Of a stretch of DNA of 64,000 nucleotides, positions 13,673-25,600 are shown one piece after another. The notes under the pieces are model-generated. The model saw nothing but the letters and a program-made list of their open reading frames with translations, had not been told where the DNA came from and did not search any database. How positions within the stretch are numbered: position 1 is the first letter of the stretch; the number at the start of each line of letters is the position of its first letter. Source of the stretch: Lepturacanthus savala (taxonomy: Eukaryota; Chordata; Actinopteri; Scombriformes; Trichiuridae); the NCBI GenBank assembly GCA_030544235.1, contig CM060470.1, positions 19,966,356 through 20,030,355 on the forward strand, given 5' to 3'. Position numbers and translations under genes: made by a program.

Positions 13673-16600
13673 AGCCTCCCGGTCCACCCACTCCAAAGGT
13701 GACAGACTGGACAAAGTCAACAGTGGAGCTGGAGTGGATCCCTCCTCTGAACGACGGAGGAGCAAAGATCACTGGCTACATTGTGGAATTCCAGGAGGTG
13801 GACAAGGAGGAGATGGAGAAGAAAGCTCAAAGGAAGCTCCTGATGAGTGAGGAGGAGGAGAAGGAGCCTGAGAGCGAGGAGAGCTGGAAGAAGGTACACA
13901 ACAAACAACTGATGAGGCTCTGTTTTTGATGTTATCAGATAGATGTAGAGCTGTGAAGTGGGAGGAGGTATTTCAGCACCCTCCTGAATCTAGAAGAATT
14001 TCATTCTCTCTCTTCTACACTTTAGTTCAATACAAAACTCTCCTGAAGTGTTTTTTCCTCATTCTGTATTCACAGACTCTCCTTGATAATATAGTGATCA
14101 TATTTATTTACGTTACCTTACATTAAGAAGTCAGTCAGAGGTGTGAGGTGTGAAGTGAAAAGTGACTGATTTAATCTGCAGATTTAGCAGATGTTTCTGA
14201 CTAAAATGGACCTTCGTACTTCTACTACAGCACTTTTATGTCCAGTCTTGTAACTTTGACATTTTTTTTAAGAACCAAATATTTGCTAAAATGGTTTTAA
14301 CCAGGGGAGATTCCAGTGGATGTTTGGAGCAGTTAATTGTTTGTTTTTTTTTTTATTTCTCTCAGTCCATTTATGTGAAAACATAAGGTTTATGATAAAC
14401 CTGCATGTCTGCATCAATGTCTTTCATGCTTGATGTCATGTTTGTGGCACAGGAAACATTCCTAATATAATCCCATGTACAAAATTATGATTGTTTTTGC
14501 ATCCACAGAAACATCTTTTAATGAGCATGATATGTAAATTATATACATTTTGTTTATACAACAGATTATTTCTTTTCTAAAGGAGATATAAAATGTTTTG
14601 TTTAGAAAAAGTTACAGCTGTTTCTGCTCAGTAAATATCATCATAGCTCTGTAAGACATATTTAAGGGATTGTTATCATTCATCATCACTATTGGCACTG
14701 GGCTCTAAAATTCAGCTGTAGTCCTGATGTTCCTCTCTTCTCTCTCCAGGCAAAGGACACAGAGGTCAGAGGAACTAAGTTTGTGGTGGCCGAATTGAAG
14801 GAAGGTGGTCTGTACCGCTTCAGGGTCCGCGCCGTGAATGCTGCCGGTATTGGAGAGCCAGGACTTGTGTCTGAGATGATCGAGGTCAAAGACAGAACAA
14901 GTAAGATTTTGATCCACCTGCAACATGTGAAGAATTTGAGATAGCAAATAATCTGTCAGAATATCAGGAAGTACTTTCTAAAGATAATATTTTTTAACTG
15001 TCCTTCAGTTCCTCCTGAGATGGACCTGGATGCCTCTGTGAAAGAGAAAATTGTGGTCCATGCCGGTGCAACCATTCGCATCATTGCCTACGTATCCGGT
15101 AAACCAGCCCCACAGATTACCTGGAGCCGAGACGAGGGTGAGGTGCCCAAGGAAGCTGTAGTGGAAAAGACAGGCATCTCCAACTCATTGGTTATCAAGA
15201 ACTGCAAACGCCAGCACCAGGGCATCTACACCCTGACCGCCAAGAATGAGGGCGGAGAGAGGAAAAAGACTGTCATTGTGGAGGTTCTGGGTGAGTTGAT
15301 ATAACCACTGGTCTTCTAAAAATCATAATCAGCAAATCATTATTTCTGACTGTCTGTCGCCTGCTCCTCCAGATGTCCCTGGACCAGTCGGTCTCCCCTT
15401 TGCTGGTGAGAATCTCACAAACGACTCCTGCAAGCTGACCTGGTACCACCCTGAGGACAATGGCGGCTCTGCGGTAACCAACTTCATCATTGAGAAGAGA
15501 GAGTCGGACCGTATGGGCTGGACCTCAGTGTCCTACACGGTGACAAGGAACAATGCCGTGGTGCAGGGCCTCATCGATGGCAAGGGATACTTCTTCAGGA
15601 TCGCAGCAGAAAACATCATCGGCATGGGACCCTTCATCGAGACAGACAAGATGGTGCTCATCAAGGACCCCATCTGTAAGTCTGCCTATCATTCAGGAAA
15701 CATATCTTTACAGTGCTATGAAAAATATTTCATACAGGTCTTTATAGGTCTGTCATTTCTGAATAATTTCCTCAACATTTCCAAGAATCCTTCAATGCAA
15801 TTTTGTGTTTCTTATATAATTTCCCATAATTAATAAAACCTGAATTGATTTGTTTTTCATTACTTTGATGCAAATTCTGCAGCAAAGCTGTAAACAAAAA
15901 CATGATCTGTTAAAATGTGTCTTTCTTCTTAATTGTGTCTCAAAAAATTTCAAATGTGACACAGCTCATCATGTTTATCTATTTCAGCCGTCCCAGAGCG
16001 TCCAGAGGACCTGATCATCACTGCTGTCAACAAGGAATCTATCTCTGTTTCCTGGAGGCCACCCAAATACGATGGCGGCACCAAGGTCACCCACTATGTC
16101 CTGGAGTCCCGCATGATTGGTCGGGACCAATTCGTTCGTGTGGGCGGAGATGACAAACTGATGGACAGAAAGTTCACACTGAGCGGGCTGAAGGACGGCT
16201 CAAGCCATGAGTTCAGAGTCTCTGCCGTCAACATGGTGGGACAGGGCAAACCGTCATTCGCCACCAAACCTGTCCAGTGCAAAGACGAACTTGGTAAGTA
16301 ACAAGACAAGAAATTCTTCAGTTTGAAAATATCACATACATTCTCTCAAACAAAGAGTAAAAGAGAGAGTACAAAACAACCTGACTTTGTTTGTCCTAGA
16401 ACCGCCCACTCTGGACCTGGACTTCAGGGAAAAGGTGATGGTAAAGGTGGGAGACATCTGCACATTGTCGGCACGTTATGGTGGCAAACCGGCCCCAGCT
16501 ATCACCTGGACAAAGAACGATGAGGAGCTGAAGGGAGACGAGGAGCTCAGCCTCCAGAGCACCGCCCGCCACCTCAGCCTCAATATCAGCAAGGCCAAGA

Positions 16601-19600
16601 GAGAACACAGTGGCTGCTATGCTGTCAACCTGGAGAATGCTGCCGGCACTCGCACAGGACTCTGTACCATCACTGTTTTTGGTGAGGCGTTGAGCCACAG
16701 AAAATCATTCACATGCAGAGTTTAAAAACTGTTCTGGAGAACATTTTTTAATTATTTGTTAAATTAAGGGCACTTTTTACACTCGGAAATTACACTGGGA
16801 AACATTATCTAAGTATCAATTTAATAACTTTTTCTGAAAACAAACCTATGCCCTAATGCCTCTAAAGCAGTGATATTCAACAGGGGGTCCGCGACCCCAA
16901 GGGGGTCTGTGGATGTACTGCAGGGGGTCCTCCAAATGAAAAAGAAATTATTTTTTACCAAAATAATTTGTGAGTTAAATATATATATATTTATAATATG
17001 CTTAAAACTTCATTGACAGGCAATAATAATCTACTTTTGACAAAAACTATTTTAGTCTATTAACATAGACATGATTCCCATCATGTCAGTCTTAGCACTC
17101 TGTGACTAACGTCAACTTCAGAGTCGAAAAACAAGCTAGTTAGCTACCATAGTTGTTGGCTGAAGACACATTGTTGTTTTAAAGACCTGGTGGATAAATT
17201 CATAATTACTAATCATACGATTACTACTACCTTTACTGCTACTATTACTACTACTACTAATTATAATAATAAAATAAGAATTTTACGTGGGGGTCCCTGC
17301 TCTGTTCTTCTGACACCCAAGGGGCTAAAAAAGGTTGAAGAACCCTGCTCTAAAGGACACAACCTTGCAAAACAAATCTTATAGAATATAGGAAAACTCA
17401 TCTGGAGAATGACCTCTGTAAATTCTTCCTCCTATCAGACCGTCCTCAGCCTCCAGAGGGCCCTGTGGTATTCAACGAGGTCTACAGAAACTACATGGTG
17501 ATCTCCTGGAACCCCCCTCTGGACGACGGAGGCTGTGCCATCTCCAACTACATTGTGGAAAAGAGAGACACTAACAGAGACTTGTGGATGCCTGTCACAG
17601 AGTCCTGCACCAGGACCACATGCAAGGTGGGCAGTTCAGCACAGAAACACTCAGAGAGAAAACTTGTAGGGAAATGTGAGGGAACACCAGTCAGTATAAA
17701 TTAGAAAAAATAAATATTTGAGTGTGTTACAACATCAGAATGGCTACATAACAGGATAGACAAAGGCTTAAAGACTAAAAATTCAAAAGACACTGATTAC
17801 AATTACAAAATAATGAGGAATGTATTAATAGTTGTAAAACAAAACTAAAAAATAAATTTAAATGAGATTTAGAAAAGAAGAAATTATAGATTTTTTATTA
17901 TTACACATTTATAAAAAAAAGAAATGTCTCGGTTAGATTAATAAATATAAATAATTATAAGAAAATCTGTGTTCTTGCTATTTTTCTGCTTCAGGTACCA
18001 AAACTGATTGAAGGTCGTGATTACATCATCAGGATCATGGCTCAGAACATCTACGGCATCAGTGACCCACTGTTCTCTTCTGAGACCAAGGCCAAAGACA
18101 TCTTCAGTAAGTCCTGACAAACACAATGACTGAGATACATCAAACACATTTCAGAGATATGAATAATTTATGTACAGAGTTTAAAGTCTGATCTGTGTGA
18201 CTCTTTGTTTCCATCACAGAAGTGCCTGATGCTCCCAAACAACCCACAGTGAAGGAGGTTTACCATGACTCTGCCCTCATCAGCTGGGATCCACCTGCCG
18301 ATGGAGGAAAACCAATTACAGGCTTTATAGTGGAGAGGAAGGAGACCATGGCCAACAGGTAGATAACACACACCAGGACAAATAGTTCAATGTGTGTTCT
18401 GGCCACATTGTGGTCCAACATCAATGTAGAATAAGTTATATAACACAACAAAAATATGTTTTCAATCAAAGGCATTAACAGTATTAACAATAATTTGCAA
18501 TATAATTTAATTTCTTGTTATTTTTTATCATTGAACTGATTTTTGTGATCAATCAATTGATTTTTTTGTTTATGAAATGTCAGAAAAATGTTGAAAATGT
18601 CTAATATTTCCCCACTGGCTAAGATAAAATCATCAAAGATATTAAATAATAATGATATATAATCTAGGGCTGTGATAATAAACATATTACCGCAATACAG
18701 TAGCCATGTGATATCTACCACGAGGTTGAGTTCATTACCATCATACATTTTTTTGTATGTAATTATTTTTGCTGGTGAAAGTTACAAGAGGTGGTGAGAT
18801 CTGTTAATTCTCCACTGTCAATGGCTGTGTGATGTTCATATTCCATCCCTTTTCAGGGGGGAAAAACTGCAAAGATATGTTGCTTTTAAAAGAAAAAGTG
18901 GAATAGTGATGTTAACTAAATAGAAAGTCAGATTGGTCAGTGGCTAACAGATGTTCCTGCTTATAGGTGGGTTCGCTGCAACACAGAAAGGATCTACCCA
19001 AAGATGGAGTACTGTGTGACAGAGCTGTTGAAGGGCTGTGAGTATGAGTTCAGAGTCAGTGCTGAGAATGTGGTCGGAGTCGGAGACCCCAGCCCACCAT
19101 CCAAACCCGTCTTCGCCAAAGATCCCATTGGTAGGTTCAGCTCATACAACACTTCTTCATTTCACTATTTCTACATTGGCTTGCATTAACCCCTCCTTTT
19201 CTTGTGCCACAGTGAAACCCAGTCCTCCGCTGAACCTGCAGGCGGTCGACAACACTAAGGAGTCAGTGACTCTTTCCTGGGAGCCACCCGCAGACACTGG
19301 CAGAGGAAAGATCTTTGGATACCTTCTTGAGTTCCAGAAGGCTGGAGAGGAGGAGTGGCACAAGGTGAGGTGGAGTTTCTGGAGTTCATCTGTGTGATAT
19401 TTTTGAAAGGTTTCCTATATATGACTTTTTCTGGACATGTTCACAAAAGATATCTGAGGGCATTGCCTTGAAATTTTCTGTACATATTTCTGCTCCTCAT
19501 AGGATAAAAACTCTGTTGATGTGAATGACCTCTTAACCTTTTAATTACACACAATTTAAATATAAAATTGACTTTTATCCTGCTGCTGTCCTCAGGTAAA

Positions 19601-22600
19601 CCAGACTCCAGACTCCTGCCAGGAGACCAAGTTTAAGGTAATCAACTTGGAGGATGGTGCTCTGTACCGCTTCAGAGTTATGGCTGTGAATGCTGCCGGA
19701 GAGTCTGACCCAGCTAGTCTGACAGATCCAGTCAGAGTGCAGGATAGACTTGGTAAGTCACTCAAGTTTACATCAAATATTACTGTACTAGGGGTAATAT
19801 CAGCTACGTCAAAAAGTTATTATTTTGTGGCCTAAGTGCAACATTAATGCTATAATGCAACATTATAGTATTAATACCTATTCCCACTAATTATCCTGTT
19901 ACTGTTTCTCATGTCCCTTTTCTTTACTCTTGCCAACCCCTTAGAGCCCCCAGACTTGATTCTGGATGCCGCAATGACCCGAGAGGTAAAGGCAATGGCT
20001 GGCACCCACATCATTCTAAAGGCCACCATCAAGGGCATGCCCTTCCCCAACGTGATCTGGAAGAAGAATGATGCTGAGGTACCAACCAGGGCCGACATTG
20101 AGGCCAAACAGGACAGGACCAAGCTGGAGATGAGGTTCTGCAACCGCAGTGACTGTGGAGACTACACACTAACTGTGGAAAATCCGGCTGGATCAAAGAC
20201 TGCCACCTGTACTGTGCTGGTAGTAGGTAAGGGCAGCATAAAACAAGACTGTTGCTTGAAAACATCAGCATGATTATCTATTATTAATCAACCTTCTCTA
20301 TGATCAATTCAAAACATTTTGTAAACTTTTATATGTGCTCCTCATGTGTTTCCTTCAGACAAACCCGGTCCTGTTCAGCACTTGCGGGTGTCTGATGTGA
20401 GGAGTGACTCTGCCTACCTGTCCTGGAAAGACCCAGAAGACAGTGGTGGTGTTCGTCTTACTAACTTTGTAGTGGAGAAGAAAGACACGGCGGCAACTCA
20501 ATGGGTCCCTGTCTGCTCCACGTCCAAGAAACGCAGTATGACGCTGAAGCATCTGATTGAGGGCACGTCCTACATGTTCAGAGTTGCTGCTGAGAACCAG
20601 TATGGCCGCAGCGAATATGTTGAGACACCAAAGGCCATCAAGGCCATGAACCCTCTCTGTGAGTAACAGTGAACACTTTAATAGCTGATTTATTGTGTTT
20701 GTACTCAGGGTAGACAGAAGGAACTCAAATTTATTATTTAAAGGCTGAACCTTTTATATGTATCATCTAATCGTAAATGAGAACAAAATACAAATTTTAG
20801 AATTCAAAAAGTAAAGTAAAAGTATTTTCAGGATTCCACAAAATTCAAGAGGTTTCTGTCAATATTTTCCATACACTGCTTTTCTCAAAAGTGTTTACTA
20901 TATAAAAAACAAGCATATTTAGAGTCATCATCTTTCAAGGACTACGATAGAGAAATTTTCTTTTGACCAAACCTTAATGACATTTTTTTCTTCTGTCCTT
21001 CCAGTCCCTCCCGGTCCCCCCAAAGACCTGCACCATGTTGACGTGGATAAGACCGAGGTGTGGTTGGTCTGGAACTGGCCTGACCGCAACGGAGGAAGTG
21101 ATATCACAGGCTTCCTGGTGGAGTATCAGGAGGAGGGAGTGAAGGACTGGGATGAGTGGAAGACCGTCAGTATCCCAGAGAGTCATGTGACTGGCCTGGA
21201 GGAAGGCAAGACATATCGCTTCAGAGTAAGGGCTGAGAATGCCATTGGCCTCAGCAGACCCGACACTACCGTGCCTATCCTCTGCCAGGAGAAACTGGGT
21301 AAGATGAAGAGACTAACACCCTACATGACCTCTTTGAGCAGAAATTTTACAGTGGAGTGATAGATTAGAATAATAGATTGAATTTCATTTACTGTTTGTT
21401 TATCAGAGGTGCAACAATGTATTCTGTAGATTCAACATTGGTACTTTGGAATTAATGCTTGTCATCAACATACCTTTAATGTTATTGGTGCTCTAAGAAA
21501 AGTAATGTTATTGGTGTCCTCTGGTTAAACATAATGTGTAGTTACAGGAAGTAACCACTTGAGTCTGCATGTTTACAGTGCCTCCGGTTCTCGAAGTTGA
21601 CGTGAAGCTCACTGAGGGCATCATTGTTAAGGCTGGCACCACCATCAGGCTGCCAGCTATCATGAGAGGAATCCCTGTTCCTACTGCAAAGTGGACTATT
21701 GAAGGAGAGGAGATCACCAGCAAAGACAACATCAAAATTGACACTGATAGCTTCTCCACTGTGCTCAGCATCAATGAGTGCACAAGGAACCACACTGGCA
21801 CCTACCTGCTCACTGTGTCAAACCAAGCTGGAACCAAGACGGCAGCCTTAAATGTCACTGTGCTGGATGTGCCTGCTGCCCCCATTGGTCCAGTCAACAT
21901 CCTGGAGGTCAATCCTGACTCCATGATGATCGAGTGGCGTCCTCCCAAGGATGATGGTGGTAGCCCTGTGACCAACTACATCGTAGAGAAGAGAGAGTCC
22001 CAAAAGGGAACTTGGGGAAGCGTGAGTGCTGGCAGCCTTGCCACTTGCCTGAATATCACCCGCCTTCAGAAGGGTGTAGAGTATGTCGTCCGCATTCGTG
22101 CTGAGAACAAGATGGGCATTGGTGCTCCTCTGGAGAGCAAGCCCACTGTGGCTGAGCACAGTTTCATGCCACCTGGCCCACCTGGTAAACCACAGCCCTA
22201 TGAAATCTCGGATGATGCCGTTACACTGGGATGGACCATGCCCCTTGTAGATGGAGGCAGCCAGATCACTGGCTACCTCATTGAGCGTAGACACAAAGGA
22301 GGAAAATGGATCCGTGTGAATAAAATACCCTGCAGGGACCTAAGGTACAGAGTCCTGGGGCTGTTTGAGGGTAATGAATATGAGTTTAGGGTGTTTGCTG
22401 AGAATATCGCCGGCTACAGTAGCCCCTCTCCAATCTCTGACCCCTGCAAGCCCTGCAGGCCCATCACCGTCCCTAGTGCCCCTGTCAACCCCAAAGTTAA
22501 AGATTACAGCAAGACCACTGCTGACCTGGTGTGGACCAAGCCTAACAAAGATGGAGGCAGCCCAATTCTGGGGTACACTGTAGAAATGAAGAAAGCTGAT

Positions 22601-25600
22601 GCTGAAGAGTGGAAGAAAGTCAACCTGGATGACTTCATCAAGCAGTGCGCCTACAGAGTGAAGGGTCTGGAAGAGGGGGTGACCTACAGGTTCAGAGTCT
22701 ATGCCTCAAACATGATCGGAGATGGAGAGCGCAGAGAAATCCCAGAGTCAATCACTGCTCAGGACATCCTTATCCCTCCTGAGATCGAGATGGATGCTAC
22801 ATGCCGTGAACGTGTCGCTGTGCGTGTTGGACACAACATCAACATCACTGGATATATTAAGGCCCGCCCTGATGCTGAAGTGCTTTGGATGAAGGGAGAA
22901 ACAGTTCTGGAGAAGAGCAAACGTGTCACCATCATCCAAAACTTCCCTGTTGTCCAACTGAAGATCAAGGAAGCCACTAGAGCTGACCATGGCAAATACA
23001 CCTTGAAAGCTTCAAATGAAGGCGGTGAGGCATCTTGCACCATCACAGTCAACGTGCTGGACAGACCCACTCACTGCCAGAACCTTCACCTAACCTACGT
23101 CACGAAGTCTGCATGCATGGTCAACTGGGAGGCCCCTGAAGACAATGGTGGCTCTGAAATCACCAACTATATTGTGGAATGCCGCGAGCCCAGCATTAGC
23201 ATGTGGTCTATGATCTCCTCCCATTGCACCAATCGCAAGATAAAGGCTAAGTTGATGGAGGGTCACGAGTACCTGTTCCGTGTCTGTGCCGCAAACAAGA
23301 TTGGACCCGGGCCCTGTGTGGAGACAAAGACTCCTCTGCTTGCCATTGACCCGATTGAGAAGCCAGGTGAGCCTGAGAATTTCAGGGTCACAGACATTGG
23401 CAAAAACCATGTGCATCTGAGATGGAGGAAGCCTGACTATGATGGAGGTAGTCCCAACATCTCCTACAACTTGGAGTGCAGAGCCAAAGATGCTGAGGAG
23501 TGGCAGAAACTCAACACAGACACCCTCACCAACACCTTTTTCCTGGCTGACAAGTGTGTCGAGAATCAAACATACACTTTCAGGTAGGTTATGACATTCT
23601 CAGTTTTAATATTCATTCTGTTTCTGTCTTTTTTTTTTACTTCAGAGAGTGTCTTTGTTGGTTTCCCAGGTTTGCTTTAAGCAAACTGTAAACTGAATAG
23701 AGTTATATACCTAATGCATACATAAATGCCTTTCAAATAATAAATCTTATTTATTTATAATCCAGGGTACAGACAGTGAATGAAGGAGGGGAGAGTGCTT
23801 GGGTGAAACTTGCTGATATTTTGGTGAGGGAAGAAATCATGAAGCCTGTCATTGACCTGAAGCTGGCTGGAACTCTGACGGTGCTGGCTGGAGAGTCGGT
23901 CAGGATGGAGGCTGCCCTGAGAGGAAAACCCCAGCCTGAGGTCAAGTGGGTAAAAGACAAGGCGGTTGGAATCAACCCCAGAATCAGCTGGGAGACTGGC
24001 ATTGACTACTCAAAGTTCCTTCTGACCAAGTCCAAACGCGATGACACGGGAAAGTATATTATCAGTGCCACAAACTCTGCTGGCACGTTTACAGCGTATG
24101 CCAACGTCAATGTCCTGGATGTCCCTGGCCCAGTAAGGAACCTCAGGATCACTGGCATTGGAGCAGACAAGTGCAGAGTGGTATGGGATGCTCCAGAGGA
24201 TGACGGAGGCTGTGAGGTGGGCAGCTACATCCTGGAAAAATGTGAAACCAGGAGAATGGTCTGGTCCACATACTCTGCCTCTGTGGTCACACCGTACTGC
24301 AATGTCACTCGTCTGGTGGAGGCCAATGAGTACATATTCAGAGTGAGGGCCGAGAACAAGATGGGAACTGGCCCCCCCATGGAGAGCAAGCCTGTTACTG
24401 TCAAGACTCAGTTTAACAAACCTGGACCCCCTGATGCACCTGAGGTCACTAAGGTTAGTTAAAGACTTCCTCTTTTATTTATTTTCCTTAAACTGGCTTT
24501 TATAAATGACGTTAGTGCTAGTATCAGATCCTAGATATTTAACACTCACTCACAAATTTTTCTGTCATGCAGGTGAGTAAAGATGAGATGACGGTGGTCT
24601 GGGCTCCTCCTGAGGACAATGGAGGAAAGTCGATCACTGGTTACATCCTGGAGAGAAAAGAGAAGAGGGCAGTTCGCTGGGTGCCTTGCACCAAGAGCGC
24701 CATCCCTGAGAGACGCATGAAAGTCTCCAACCTGATCCCCAACCACGACTACCAGTTTAGGGTGAAGGCTGAGAATGAGGTCGGCCTGGGAGAACCCAGC
24801 AAACCCTGCAGACCCGTCACAGCCAAAGATCCTATTGGTGAGTTTAAAGTTGCTGTCACAGCTCATCTTCACAAACTTTCTTCAGATGTGTGCACAGGCC
24901 GGAGAACATATTAAACCACAAAAAGCTTAACATTTCAGTGATGGACTTAAAGGGGTTTAACCTCATTTCTGTGTCCTCTGGTATTTAAATACGTTTATTG
25001 AACATTGTTTTATTTTCTCTGCCTGCAGAGCCACCTGGCCCTCCGGCATTCCTGAAAGTGGGTGACAGCACCAAGACCTCCATCACTCTGACTTGGTGTA
25101 GACCCGTGTATGATGGTGGTGCCCCCATCATCAATTACAGCCTGGACTTGAGGCTGAAGAGTGAGGCAGACCCTGAGAAGCCCTCAGAGGGTTGGCAGAG
25201 AATTGACACCCACGGCCCACTGGTGATCACAGAGTTTACCATCGGCCAGCTGGACGAGAAAAAAGAGTATGAGTTCAAGGTCTCTGCCCAAAACCAGGTG
25301 GGCTGGGGACGCCATGCCTACTTGAAGGATGCAGTCTCCCCCAAGGAGATCCTGGGTAAGAATTAAAGTTTACTGTAACCAATGTCCAGACATAGAAATA
25401 GATGTACCTCATATGTGATACATGTTTAGAACATTCGACCATCTAATGATCTCAGCATTGATTTGTTTCCATGGCAACAGAGGCTCCAGAGATAGAACTG
25501 GATGCCAGTTTGAGGAAGGGCCTGGCTGTCAGGGCTGGCTGTCCAATTAGGCTCTTTGCCGTCATCAGAGGAAGGCCCGCCCCCAAGGTGACATGGAAGC

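Noticed and set aside
13611..13850. Plus-strand frames starting with repeated CV residues
   Set aside because: Translation of the GT microsatellite running into exon 31; the splice acceptor lies between.
18650..18780. A DNA-transposon copy in intron 39
   Set aside because: Only a vague resemblance; no inverted ends or target duplication could be found.
22520..23569. Minus-strand frames opposite exon 46
   Set aside because: Shadow frames caused by codon use on the plus strand; no recognisable protein features.
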